Below, one piece after another: positions 7,986-17,600 of a stretch of 43,356 bases of DNA (its first letter is position 1; each line of letters opens with the position of its first letter). A model generated the notes under the pieces. The model was not told where the DNA came from, did no database searches, and was given only the letters and a program-made list of their open reading frames with translations. The DNA lies in contig NZ_JAQFIN010000019.1 in the NCBI RefSeq assembly GCF_029504695.1, positions 1 to 43,356 of the forward strand. The letters run 5' to 3'. The stretch is from Parabacteroides sp. PF5-6 (GTDB lineage Bacteria; Bacteroidota; Bacteroidia; Bacteroidales; Tannerellaceae). The translations under genes and the position numbers were made by a program.

Positions 7986-8645
7986 ATGTGGATGAAAGAT
8001 TTCATAACAAAAGAAATTCCGGTGTTAAAAAGTTTTGACACAGCGGAGTATGCGCTGGCATTGATGGAAGACTTTAAAACGGCACACCTGCCTTTGGTGA
8101 ACGAGAATATTTACCAAAGCCTTGTGGCAGAGAAAGATCTATTGCTCATGCCGCGACTCTCCGAACCGATAGGCGAACCTATCCCTTTCGCGCCGGCCAT
8201 ACGGAAAAATACCAGTTTGCATGTCGCTTTGAACCTGATGACCCGCTACCGGCTTCACCTCTTGCCTGTTGTCGATGCCGAAGGGCAGTATCTGGGAGCG
8301 ATCACCCGGGAAAAAATGCTGGATGCCCTGGCCGAATTTTGTAGTGCGGACGCGGCCGGTAGTGTGATCGTATTGGAGATGTTTCCGCAAGACTATACCT
8401 TATCCGATATCGCCCGGATCGTCGAGTCGAACAATGCACACATCCTCAATCTGCTTTCTTTAACCGATAAAGATACGGGGCGTCTGTCCATCACCCTGAA
8501 GATCGATCTGGAAGATGCTTCTCCGGTGATCCGTAGTTTTGAGCGTTTCAACTATACGGTATTATTTCATTATATGGAAGAAGGTATAGTGGATGAGATT
8601 CTGCAACACCGGATGGAAGAGCTATTATATTATATGAATATGTAA
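7986..8645 (+). CDS. CBS-domain pair protein with C-terminal ACT-like domain
   Basis: 219 residues: two CBS motifs (about 1-60 and 75-130), which as a pair bind adenosyl ligands, then a region (about 135-215) that looks like an ACT or AcuB-type regulatory domain. No catalytic domain is attached. It starts a plus-strand pair with nadK, 16 bp downstream, so it may sense adenylate or NAD state; that is inference. A second ATG two codons in could be the start. Confidence 0.85.
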   Translation: MWMKDFITKEIPVLKSFDTAEYALALMEDFKTAHLPLVNENIYQSLVAEKDLLLMPRLSEPIGEPIPFAPAIRKNTSLHVALNLMTRYRLHLLPVVDAEGQYLGAITREKMLDALAEFCSADAAGSVIVLEMFPQDYTLSDIARIVESNNAHILNLLSLTDKDTGRLSITLKIDLEDASPVIRSFERFNYTVLFHYMEEGIVDEILQHRMEELLYYMNM

Positions 8646-8661
8646 ACCATCAGTAAAGAAT

Positions 8662-9549
8662 ATGAAAGTCGGGATATTTGGCAGTGAGTACCAGGTAGGC
8701 AAGTTAAGCCTGATCAGGCATTTGTTTGAAAAACTTTATGCCCTGGAAGCAAAAGTGTATGTGGATATTACTTTTTATACGTTCCTGGCCGAGCAGTTAC
8801 AGTATGCCCCGCCTGTGGAAGGATTGCTGACGGAAACCGAACCCTTAGACCTGGATATCGCGTTGAGTGTCGGAGGCGACGGCACATTCCTCCGCACAGC
8901 CGCACGTATCAACAAACAACGGATTCCTATCTTGGGAATCAATACCGGAAGGCTCGGCTTCCTGGCCGATATCAACAGCAGCGAGATCGAAAATACGCTG
9001 GAAGAGATCAGTAAAAACTATTTCAAGACCGAAGAACGTTCCCTGCTTCACCTGCATACGGGAAATGAGGCGGCGGATAATCATTCTTATGCTTTGAATG
9101 AGATCGCCATCATGAAACGCGATTCCTCTTCCATGATCACGATCCATACTTTTTTAGACGAAAAATACCTGACTTCGTATCAGTCGGACGGCCTGGTGGT
9201 GGCTACGCCGACCGGCTCGACCGCCTACTCCCTGAGTGTGAATGGCCCGATCCTTGTCCCGCAGAGCCGGAGCTTTGTGTTGAGCCCGATCGCGCCTCAC
9301 TCCCTGAATGTGCGTCCGCTGGTTATTCCCGATTCGATCGATATCCGTTTGCAGGTCGAGAGCCGGAGTGATACGTTTCTGGTTGCCCTCGATGGCCGAT
9401 CGGAGGTGTATTCGGCCGGAACAGAGCTCCGGATCAGCCGTGCCGAACATACGACCCAAGTGATCAAACGCCACAATCACACCTTCTACGAAACACTCCG
9501 CGAGAAGCTTATGTGGGGCGCCGATGTGCGCAAACATACAAGCCAGTAA
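8662..9549 (+). CDS. nadK: NAD kinase
   Basis: 295 residues, normal for bacterial NadK, which makes NADP from NAD and ATP. GGDGT at residues 71-75 is the signature, followed by INTGRLGFLADI (93-104), the NE pair (146-147) that binds the nicotinamide ribose, and TPTGSTAYSLS (182-192), the second substrate loop. It lies 16 bp behind the CBS-domain gene. No terminator with a T-run follows; instead a perfect 26-bp palindrome starts 23 bp after the stop. Confidence 0.96.
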   Translation: MKVGIFGSEYQVGKLSLIRHLFEKLYALEAKVYVDITFYTFLAEQLQYAPPVEGLLTETEPLDLDIALSVGGDGTFLRTAARINKQRIPILGINTGRLGFLADINSSEIENTLEEISKNYFKTEERSLLHLHTGNEAADNHSYALNEIAIMKRDSSSMITIHTFLDEKYLTSYQSDGLVVATPTGSTAYSLSVNGPILVPQSRSFVLSPIAPHSLNVRPLVIPDSIDIRLQVESRSDTFLVALDGRSEVYSAGTELRISRAEHTTQVIKRHNHTFYETLREKLMWGADVRKHTSQ

Positions 9550-9572
9550 ATGAACCCATTGGCGGGACTATT

Positions 9573-9615
9573 CATTTGTTGATAATTATCAACAAATGTG
9601 TTGACGGTTATCAAC
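9573..9615. promoter_or_regulatory. Paired palindromic operator-like sites
   Basis: 9573-9598 is a perfect 26-bp palindrome with core GTTGATAATTATCAAC (9578-9593). A second, imperfect copy, GTTGACGGTTATCAAC, is at 9600-9615, exactly 22 bp further, which places both on the same helix face. There is no loop and no T-run, so a protein binding site is more likely than a terminator. Confidence 0.5.
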
Positions 9616-9710
9616 AACCAACTCCTCCCCCGAAAATGACAATATACTCCCGGCGGTAGGATGAAATATTCCACGGCGGTTCGGATTCTTTTCTTCTGAC
9701 TAAAATCTTA

Positions 9711-9762
9711 AAGCATTTGACAGATTATTGAAAAGGGAAAGTCGGCAAATAGTTTTCCTTTG
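9711..9762 (+). promoter_or_regulatory. Shared operator and promoter, copy A (lone GH43 gene)
   Basis: Operator CATTTGACAGATTATTGAA (9714-9732) has two TTTGA/ATTGA half-sites 11 bp apart. TTCCTTTG at 9755-9762 is a -7-like box. The 24 bases between the last G of ATTG (9730) and the box are the same number as in copies B and C. Transcription from here starts near 9769, so the TTG at 9760 cannot begin the downstream gene and the ATG at 9808 is the start. Confidence 0.65.
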
Positions 9763-9807
9763 CCGGTGTTCAATTCATGTATAATCCTATATTTAAGATT
9801 GAGAGCC

Positions 9808-10803
9808 ATGCGAATCCTGTTTTTATCACCCATTTTTTTCTTTTTTCTTTCCCTGGTTTGTTCGGGAGCCCATGCGACGATTGGCGAAGAGGCGGAAGAT
9901 CCGAGCCTTTATCTTGCCGACCCGACGATTTTTTATGCTGACGGTATATATTACTTGTATGGCACGGGTGGAGGGGCGCATGCGAATGCCGACCAGGGCT
10001 TTTTGGTGTATACCTCGACCGACTTGAAGGAATGGACCGGTCCGCATGGCGCTTCGGATGGCTATGCGTTGAAGAAAGGGGATAGCTTTGGCACGAAAGG
10101 TTTTTGGGCGCCCCAGATCTTTACCTATAATAATAAGTATTATATGGCCTATACGGCCGATGAGTTTATCGCGATAGCTTCGTCGGATAGTCCGTTAGGC
10201 CCTTTCCGACAAGAGCAGATCGAAAAGTTACCGGCAACGATCAGGCAGATCGACCCGTATGTTTTTTTCGATACGGATGGGAAAATCTATCTGTATCATG
10301 TGCGGCTGACGGAGGGAAACCGTTTGTTTGTCGCCGAGTTGAATCCGGATCTTCGTTCGATCAAAGCGGAAACCCTGACAGAATGTATTTCGGCCCAAGA
10401 GAAGTGGGAGAATACACAAAACGTCGAATGGCCTGTGGCGGAAGGACCTACCATTATCAAAGAGGACGATCGTTACTATTTCTTTTATTCGACGAACGAT
10501 TTCCGGAATATCGACTATGCGGTAGGGTATGCCATCGCGGACTCTCCCTACGGACCGTGGAAAAAATATGCGGGCAATCCGATCATCGACCGTCATCTGT
10601 TGGGTTTCAACGGAACCGGACATGGCGACCTGTTCTGCGACAAAGACAATCAGTTGCATTATGTCTTGCATACCCATTATTCAAACGAAAAGGTATCCCC
10701 AAGAAGGACGGCGTTGGTAACGTTGGAAGCTTCGGGGAAAAAGGGGGAAACACTGGTGTTTAAGGTTGTGCCCGGTACATTCAGTTTTCCATCTTTGAAA
10801 TAA
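9808..10803 (+). CDS. Exported GH43-like five-bladed propeller glycosidase
   Basis: 331 residues from the ATG at 9808. Signal peptide (about 1-23), then a five-bladed beta-propeller of the GH43/GH62/GH117 kind. The three carboxylates expected for GH43 are in place: Asp38 in LADPTI (general base), Asp149 in RQIDPYV (pKa-tuning) and Glu212 in VAEGPTI (general acid). Family members release L-arabinose, D-xylose or galactose; which one cannot be told here. The gene stands alone between nadK and the DUF6057-like operon, under promoter copy A, so it likely belongs to the same regulon as the rest of the locus. Confidence 0.85.
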   Translation: MRILFLSPIFFFFLSLVCSGAHATIGEEAEDPSLYLADPTIFYADGIYYLYGTGGGAHANADQGFLVYTSTDLKEWTGPHGASDGYALKKGDSFGTKGFWAPQIFTYNNKYYMAYTADEFIAIASSDSPLGPFRQEQIEKLPATIRQIDPYVFFDTDGKIYLYHVRLTEGNRLFVAELNPDLRSIKAETLTECISAQEKWENTQNVEWPVAEGPTIIKEDDRYYFFYSTNDFRNIDYAVGYAIADSPYGPWKKYAGNPIIDRHLLGFNGTGHGDLFCDKDNQLHYVLHTHYSNEKVSPRRTALVTLEASGKKGETLVFKVVPGTFSFPSLK

Positions 10804-11035
10804 ATCACTACTTGGAAGCAAATGCTGCTTTTTGACGTTCTTTTGCATGAAGCCATACACAAAAACTTTTATGAAAAATTTAGTATTCTCACTATCGTAT
10901 GGGATAGTGTGTTGCGGACAAACAAATAACTCTACTTTTTCCCGTTTTTATCGGGGATTTTTGATGTGTAAATGTGTATCTACTTAAATGTCAGCGGTGT
11001 GTCCTGAGTTGGCAAACCTGTCAATGAATAAATAG
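10804..11035. other. Intergenic region after the lone GH43 gene
   Basis: Holds a hairpin without T-run (CACTATC 10890-10896 with GATAGTG 10903-10909), a weak terminator-like stem (CCCG 10941-10944 with CGGGG 10952-10956, then ATTTTTG) and a 38-codon open frame, 10871-10987, starting MKNLVFSLSYGIVCCGQTN, which resembles a signal sequence but has no body. Confidence 0.45.
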
Positions 11036-11090
11036 TGAAAGTATTTGAACGATTATTGAAGAGCATAGTGAAGTGAAAACACTTCTTTTG
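11036..11090 (+). promoter_or_regulatory. Shared operator and promoter, copy B (DUF6057-SusCD operon)
   Basis: Operator 11036-11060 contains TATTTGAACGATTATTGAA (11042-11060), half-sites TTTGA and ATTGA 11 bp apart. All 25 bases are identical to copy C at 25066-25090. The box TTCTTTTG (11083-11090) follows 24 nt after the G of ATTG. The leader to the ATG at 11237 would be about 140 nt. Confidence 0.7.
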
Positions 11091-11236
11091 TATCGTTGAA
11101 AGACGTTAACGAGTGTAATACTATTTAAGAAAATAAGAAGAATATTTTCAAGAGAAAAGCGCGGTTGAGGATCAACGTTTTTTTCTATACAAAGTAAAAA
11201 GACACAACGTAAAGCCATAGCAAGTAAAACAAACGG

Positions 11237-13009
11237 ATGAATAGAAATAGCCATTATATGAAACTGAATCTCGGTATAGTGATCTTTTGGATCGCTGTAT
11301 TTGTCGGTTTATTTCTGTTCTTCCAGTGGAAGTATTCGTATTACTTCTACTATATCGAACAATTGCAATTATTCCTTTATACGCCGCAGTTTGCCCGGGA
11401 AACGATCTTACAACCCGGTGGTTTGGCTTTGTATATCTCGCTCTTTTGTGTTCAACTCTATATATATCCAGGCGTGGGAGCCTTGATTACAGCGTTTTTA
11501 TTGACAGGTATTGGTGTTTTGTTACAGGCAAATTTGAGAAGGTTGGCTCCCGTTTCCCTGACCTGTTTATTAAGTATTTTACCGGTCGTAGCCCTCTTGA
11601 CTGTTCATGTGGATATGAACTATAAGGTGCAGGGCACGATCGGCCTTTTATTTATGTTGGGAGGTTTATTAGTTTTCACAGGCATTAAAGATGTTATCAG
11701 AAGGCTGGTGGCAGGAGTAGTACTGGTTCCGGTACTATTCCTGTTGGCCGGTCCGGTCGCTTTCCTGTTTGCTTTGGTCGCCCTGTTAGGGGAGGGCTTG
11801 ACAGCCCCCCGGAAATCTTATTGGTTTGTGATCCTTCCGTTGGAAATGCTCTTGATCGCTTACCTGTCTATGCGGATGGGGTGGCAGGGAGAGTACCGGA
11901 TGCTTTTATTCCCCGACTTTTATTTTGAACATCTGCTTCATGAGAAGAAACTATATTATGCCTGGTGGGCGATGGCAGGAAGTTTGGTTTTGGCACGTCT
12001 GATAAAGAACATGAAAGAGCCGAAAAAGCAGACGGCAATCTTGTCTTATGGTTTGCAGCTGTTGCCGTTCTGTGTCGTTCTGTATGTGATGGCCGAGCGC
12101 GATACGCGGGTGATATTGGATAATATGGAACAGGATTATTACGTGCGTCATGAACAATGGGATCAGGTGATTCAGACCTTTCCCCGGGAAAAATATAATA
12201 ACCATACGATCAATCTGTTGAATCTGGCGTTAGCAAAAAAAGGAGAGTTGGGCAATCGCCTGTTCGAGTATGACCAACGGGGATCGCAAACGCTGATTTC
12301 GGATTGGGACAGTACTTTCCCGCATGCGATCGCGCTCTGTGAGGTTTATTATCAGATCGGAGATATCGGTGCGGCACAGAAATTGGCCTTCGAAGGGTGT
12401 CTCAGCTCGCAATATACCGGAAACGTGCGCCTGATGCAACGTCTGGTCGAAACCAATCTGATCTATGGCGCTTACGGGGTGGCCGAGAAATATATCAACA
12501 TCCTGGAGCACACCCTGGCTTATAAGGATTGGGCCAAAGAACATCGTCGTTATCTGTACGACGAAGAGGCTTTGGCGCAAAATAAGACATTACTGGCAAA
12601 AAGAAAAAGTTTGGTTAAGGACGGAATCTATGTGAAATCGGGTAATACCCCCGTTGTATTTGAACAGCTGGCGGTCAATAACCCGGCGAATCCGCTGCCG
12701 ATGCAGTATCTGGTATCCATGTATCTGGCACGCAAAGACCTGAAGAACTTCCAACGTTTATTGGAAACCTATGCTAAAACGGAAGTCTGGCCCACGATGG
12801 CGATCAGCCAGCAGGAGGCAGTCATTGTATTGAATCAGAAAAATCCTTTTTTCTGGATACAGAATGGGGTGACCACCAAGGTGGAAAAGCGGTTTCGCGC
12901 CTTTGACGATCTGATGAATCAATCTCGTATCCGACCTGATTTCGCGACGAAGATGCAGGCCGATCATGGCGCTTCTTTCTGGCATTATCTGGTGTTTAAA
13001 AAAGTATAG
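11237..13009 (+). CDS. DUF6057-like membrane protein with C-terminal repeat region
   Basis: 590 residues. The first half has roughly eight membrane helices (about 9-290). The second half is soluble and helix-rich, with tetratricopeptide-like character (LNLALAKKGELGNRLFEYDQ, EVYYQIGDIGAAQKLAFEG, VSMYLARKDLKNFQRLLETY). I recognise the plan of the DUF6057 family, a Bacteroidota family of unknown function, from memory only. The gene is 8 bp ahead of a PD40/c-heme protein, and the pair precedes SusC/SusD, so it may anchor or assemble an envelope complex with that partner. An ATG at 11258 is an alternative start. Confidence 0.7.
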   Translation: MNRNSHYMKLNLGIVIFWIAVFVGLFLFFQWKYSYYFYYIEQLQLFLYTPQFARETILQPGGLALYISLFCVQLYIYPGVGALITAFLLTGIGVLLQANLRRLAPVSLTCLLSILPVVALLTVHVDMNYKVQGTIGLLFMLGGLLVFTGIKDVIRRLVAGVVLVPVLFLLAGPVAFLFALVALLGEGLTAPRKSYWFVILPLEMLLIAYLSMRMGWQGEYRMLLFPDFYFEHLLHEKKLYYAWWAMAGSLVLARLIKNMKEPKKQTAILSYGLQLLPFCVVLYVMAERDTRVILDNMEQDYYVRHEQWDQVIQTFPREKYNNHTINLLNLALAKKGELGNRLFEYDQRGSQTLISDWDSTFPHAIALCEVYYQIGDIGAAQKLAFEGCLSSQYTGNVRLMQRLVETNLIYGAYGVAEKYINILEHTLAYKDWAKEHRRYLYDEEALAQNKTLLAKRKSLVKDGIYVKSGNTPVVFEQLAVNNPANPLPMQYLVSMYLARKDLKNFQRLLETYAKTEVWPTMAISQQEAVIVLNQKNPFFWIQNGVTTKVEKRFRAFDDLMNQSRIRPDFATKMQADHGASFWHYLVFKKV

Positions 13010-13026
13010 ATAACAAAGTGACTTAT

Positions 13027-14499
13027 ATGCGTAGCAAACTTTACTTGTATGTATTTCTTATGTTCTCTTTCCTGTCGTGTACAGGAGAGAGAACTTTCTC
13101 GGATTCATTGTCCGGGCAGCCGGAAATATATCCCGACTACGCGAATGTGACGATCCCTCAGAATATAGCGCCGTTGAATTTTTCCCTGGTAAACGAAAAG
13201 AATGCGGTGGCCCTGTTTAAAGGGAAAAACTATCTTTTCGAAGTGGCAGCTTCCGACGGACATTTTGTGATTCCCGAAAAGAAATGGAAGACGCTGTTAG
13301 CCGAAAACGGTGGACAGGATATTGAAATCGTCGTGGGAGTGGAAGAAAATGGCAACTGGAGTGCTTACGAACCCTTCCGGATGACGGTCGTTACCGATCC
13401 GGTAGACAGTTATATCGCCTATCGCCTGATTGAACCCGGATATGCCTTGTGGAACAAGATGGGAATTTACCAGCGTGAGCTGGCGAGCTACCGGCAAAGC
13501 GTGGTCTACGAAAGTAAAATGACCGGATATAATTGTGTGAACTGCCATTCATTCTGCGCGCAGGATCCTGATAAGATGTTGTTCCACATGCGGGCAAAAT
13601 TCCCCGGCACGGTGATGATCGACGGTGACCAGATCGTATTTCTGGATACCAAGACCGAACAGACCATCGGTTCCCTGGTGTACCCCTCGTGGCATCCTTC
13701 GGGCAAATACGTGGCATTCTCCATCAATAATACCACACAGGATTTCCATGCCACGCAACGCACGGAGGTGTTCGATACCGCTTCGGATGTGGCTGTCTAT
13801 GATGTGGAGAATAAAACCATCCTGACCACTCCGGTGATCGCCTCCAAAGGAGCATTCGAAACTTTCCCCACCTTCTCGCCCGACGGGCAGACGCTTTATT
13901 TCTGTAGCGCCGTGGCACGTAAGATGCCGGAAGAGGTGGATAGCCTGAAATATAACTTATGCAGCATTTCTTTTGATCCGCAGAACGGCACGTTCGGAAA
14001 TAAAGTGGACACCTTGATCCATGCGATAGAGGAAAACCGGAGCGTTTCTTTTCCGCGCATCTCGCCCGACGGACGTTGGCTGATGTGTACCCTCTCATCC
14101 TATGCCACCTTCCCGATCTGGCATCGGGATGCTGATTTGTTTATGATTGATTTGCAGACAAACGAAACATCTGATTTGACCAACGTCAACAGTCAGGAAG
14201 CCGACAGCTATCATTCCTGGTCGTCCAACAGTCGTTGGGTGGTTTTCAGCAGCCGTCGATTGGATGGACTTTACACCCGTCCGCATCTGGTCTACGTCGA
14301 TCCGGAAGGAAAGACCGGTAAACCTTTCGTTTTGCCACAGAAAGACACTTCCTATTATGCTTCGTTATTGTTTTCTTACAATATCCCCGAGTTTGTGACC
14401 GGAAAAATCAAAAACCGTTCCTACCCGATCATGAAGAAAGCCAAAGATCCGGCGCAGATCGAAAAAGTACGGTTTACCCTGCGAAACGATACTGAGTAA
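13027..14499 (+). CDS. PD40/TolB-like propeller lipoprotein with a c-type heme site
   Basis: 490 residues from the ATG at 13027; a GTG at 13018 is less likely. The lipobox ends at Cys18 (SFLSC). After a beta-rich N-terminal domain (about 30-130) comes one heme-binding motif CVNCH (170-174) in YNCVNCHSFC, then PD40 propeller blades with the signature pattern: YPSWHPSGKYVAF, FPTFSPDGQTLYF, FPRISPDGRWLMC, YHSWSSNSRWVVF. So it is an exported, probably lipid-anchored, mono-heme propeller. It is translationally close to the DUF6057-like gene and 125 bp ahead of susC. TolB-like names for this family refer to the propeller only; a role in Tol import is not implied. A redox role is inferred from CxxCH. 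Confidence 0.82.
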   Translation: MRSKLYLYVFLMFSFLSCTGERTFSDSLSGQPEIYPDYANVTIPQNIAPLNFSLVNEKNAVALFKGKNYLFEVAASDGHFVIPEKKWKTLLAENGGQDIEIVVGVEENGNWSAYEPFRMTVVTDPVDSYIAYRLIEPGYALWNKMGIYQRELASYRQSVVYESKMTGYNCVNCHSFCAQDPDKMLFHMRAKFPGTVMIDGDQIVFLDTKTEQTIGSLVYPSWHPSGKYVAFSINNTTQDFHATQRTEVFDTASDVAVYDVENKTILTTPVIASKGAFETFPTFSPDGQTLYFCSAVARKMPEEVDSLKYNLCSISFDPQNGTFGNKVDTLIHAIEENRSVSFPRISPDGRWLMCTLSSYATFPIWHRDADLFMIDLQTNETSDLTNVNSQEADSYHSWSSNSRWVVFSSRRLDGLYTRPHLVYVDPEGKTGKPFVLPQKDTSYYASLLFSYNIPEFVTGKIKNRSYPIMKKAKDPAQIEKVRFTLRNDTE

Positions 14500-14624
14500 T
14501 AAAATAGATTATTAACAATAAAACTAATATGCCTATGATGTAAACCTGAAAAAGAAACCTGTCAGAATTATTTATTTATCATTTAATTAACAATTCTTAT
14601 AATTACAAATCTTGCTTAAAGATT
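14500..14624 (+). other. Intergenic region before susC
   Basis: 125 bp, AT-rich. No terminator and no convincing copy of the shared operator; GATTATTAA at 14507-14515 resembles one half-site only. Probably a long intercistronic leader in one transcript. Confidence 0.4.
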
Positions 14625-17600
14625 ATGAAGAAACAAATGTATGATTATTCGAGTGGGAGCAAAATACGAAGACTCCCACTATTTGCAGTTGCTTTTCTTT
14701 TGATTACTACGATGTTTAGCATAAGTAAAGCAGAAGAAAATACAGTGACCAAACAAAGTGCAAGCGGGACTCCCATATCCCAGCAACAAAAAATGACCAT
14801 AAAAGGTACAGTAATCGACACTTACAAAGAACCGGTTATTGGCGCCAATGTGGTAGAAAAAGGGACTACCAATGGTACCGTTACAAATATTGATGGAGAA
14901 TTCTCATTAAGTGTAACCCCAGGAACGACATTGGAAATCTCTTTTATCGGTTACATCACTCAGAATGTAGCGGTAAGAGGTGAAGTGATCAATGTGGTTT
15001 TAGTGGAAGATACCCAAACGCTGGACGAAGTCGTTGTAACCGGTTTCGGTATGTCGCAGAAGAAAGCGACGTTGACCGGGGCTATCTCAATGATTGGCAA
15101 TGATGACATCAGTCGTTCGTCTGCCTCTACAGCATCGGGGGCGTTAGTGGGTAAGATCGCCGGTTTGAATAGCCGTCAGGTGGATGGACGTCCGGGTGCA
15201 ACAACAGCATTGGAAATCCGTAACATGGGTTCTCCTTTGTATGTAATCGATGGGGTTCAGTCAGATGCAGGTCAGTTTAATAACCTGGACTTCAATGATA
15301 TTGAATCCTTATCTATCCTGAAAGATGCGTCGGCCTCTATCTATGGGGTACGGGCTGCCAATGGGGTTGTGGTTATAAACACAAAGAAAGGGCGATTGAA
15401 TACGAAGAATACGGTATCAATCAATACGTATTACGGATGGCAAAGTCCTTCCAGTTTTCCTGAACCGGCAGATGCTTTGACTTATATCAAAAATTATATT
15501 CAGTCAGAAACTTTGCAAGGTAAAACCGGCTCTGCTTATACCTATTCCAAAGAAGATTTGGCTAAATGGCAGGCAGGAACAGAAAAAGGATACCAATCAT
15601 TCGACTGGTATGATTATATCTTTGAAACGGCTCCTCAATATTATCTGAATGCGAATATTTCCGGAGGATCTGATAAAACAAATTATTATTTCTCTGTGGG
15701 GCACCTGAATCAGGATGCGATGATTGTAAATTATGGTGGATTCACTCGTACCAATGTACAGATGAATATCTCCACTCAAATCAATGATCGTTTACGTATT
15801 GGCGCCGGTATGAAGGGATATATAGAAGAGCGTGAGAATCCGGGTGTGCCGGGTGGTGACGACTATTGGTTGCCACGTTTCGGTACTTACAGAAACTTGC
15901 CTACTAAACGTCCTTATGCCAATGATAATCCCAATTATCCGACAATGACTTCTTCCAGTTCAGAAACAAACTTTGCCTGGTTGAATTATGAACTGTCGGG
16001 GAGATATAAGGAAACATGGCGTGTGATGCGTTTGAATGCCGATGTGGAATATGATATTTGGGGAGGATTAAAAGCCAAAGCATTGTTCGGATATAATTTG
16101 GCTTATCAAAACCTCAATAATCATGAGTATACCTATAAATTGTATGGATACGATGAAGCAACGGATACTTACCCGGTTATCTTTGAAAATAATAACCCTT
16201 GGCGTGAACGCCGTGTTGGGCATAATGAAGAAATGACAGCTAATATTCAGTTGTCTTATGACAAAACTTTCGGGGATCATTCTATTTCTGCAATCGCAGG
16301 TTTTGAGGCTATAAAGTTAGATAAACCAACTTCTTGGTTGCACTCTATTCCTACAGCCAACTCATTGTCATTGATCGATTACGAAACAATGGATACGTAT
16401 AACGATGACGGTAATCGTACGGAAGCACGTATGGGATGGATCGGACGTATTAACTACAACTATGCGAGTAAGTATCTGTTGGAAGCTTCTGCTCGTTACG
16501 ACGGATCATGGAAATTTCCTCCGGGAGATCGTTGGGGATTCTTCCCTTCTGCCTCTGTGGGATGGAGAATCTCGGAAGAAGCATTCTGGCAAAATTCTAA
16601 ACTATCTAATATATTCAGTGACTTGAAACTGAGAGGGTCGTATGGTCTTTTAGGAGATGACGACTTAGGGAAAAATCCGAATAACAATAATAATCCTTAT
16701 TATAATGCATTCGACTATATGGCCGGTTACGACTATAAGAAGGGTGGAGCAGTTATTGACGGTAAATATACAATCGGATCTCAACCCCGTGGATTACCGG
16801 TAAGAACATTATCCTGGATTGAAGCGACTATCTTGGACGTTGGTTTCGACGCAACCTTCCTGAATAACCGTTTGACGAGTCAGTTCGACTTCTTCCGTCG
16901 TAAACGCGAAGGTTTACCCGATCGTCGTTATGACGTGTTGATCCCGAAAGAAACAGGTTTTGACCTTCCCTATGAGAATCTGAAATCAGATGTTCACATG
17001 GGTTGGGAAGCTGCCGTACGCTGGTCAGATAAAATCGATGAACTGTCTTACTCTATTGGAGCTAATATTACTTACTCTCGGTATTATGAATGGGATCAGT
17101 ACAAACCTCGTTATAGCAACTCCTGGGATGAGTATCGTAACTCAAAAGAACATCGTTTCGGACGTGTGAACTGGGGATTGGAAGCCGACGGACAGTTTAA
17201 GAGCTGGGAAGAAATTGCTTCATGGCCTATCGACAACGACCGTCAGGGTAATAAGACGCTTCGTCCGGGTGATATCAAGTACAAAGATATCAATGGTGAT
17301 GGTGTGATCAATGGTATGGACGAACGTCCAATTGGTTACGATCAGGATGGTTTGACTCCTATTTTGAACTTCGGTTTGAACTTCTCGTTCGGATGGAAAG
17401 GCTTTGATTTGGCATTCGATGTCACAGGAGGATCTATGGCAAGCTGGTTCCAGGAATGGGAACAACGTAATCCGTTCCATGACGGAGGTAATAATCCACA
17501 ATATTATATGGATGATACCTGGCATTTAGCTGATATCTGGGATGCCAACAGTGAATTGATCCCGGGTAAATATCCGACTTTGCTGATTGGAAATAGCAGC

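Noticed and set aside
9578-9616. Replication origin with DnaA boxes
   Set aside because: TTATCAACA resembles a DnaA box, but the copies are arranged as two palindromes with no AT-rich unwinding region, dnaA or parAB nearby. An operator is simpler.
9760-9807. Upstream TTG start for the lone GH43 gene
   Set aside because: The TTG overlaps the predicted -7 box at 9755-9762, and the added residues precede a normal signal peptide that begins at 9808.
14501-14550. Fourth copy of the shared operator before susC
   Set aside because: Only GATTATTAA resembles a half-site; the TTTGA half and a TTnnTTTG box at the right distance are absent.
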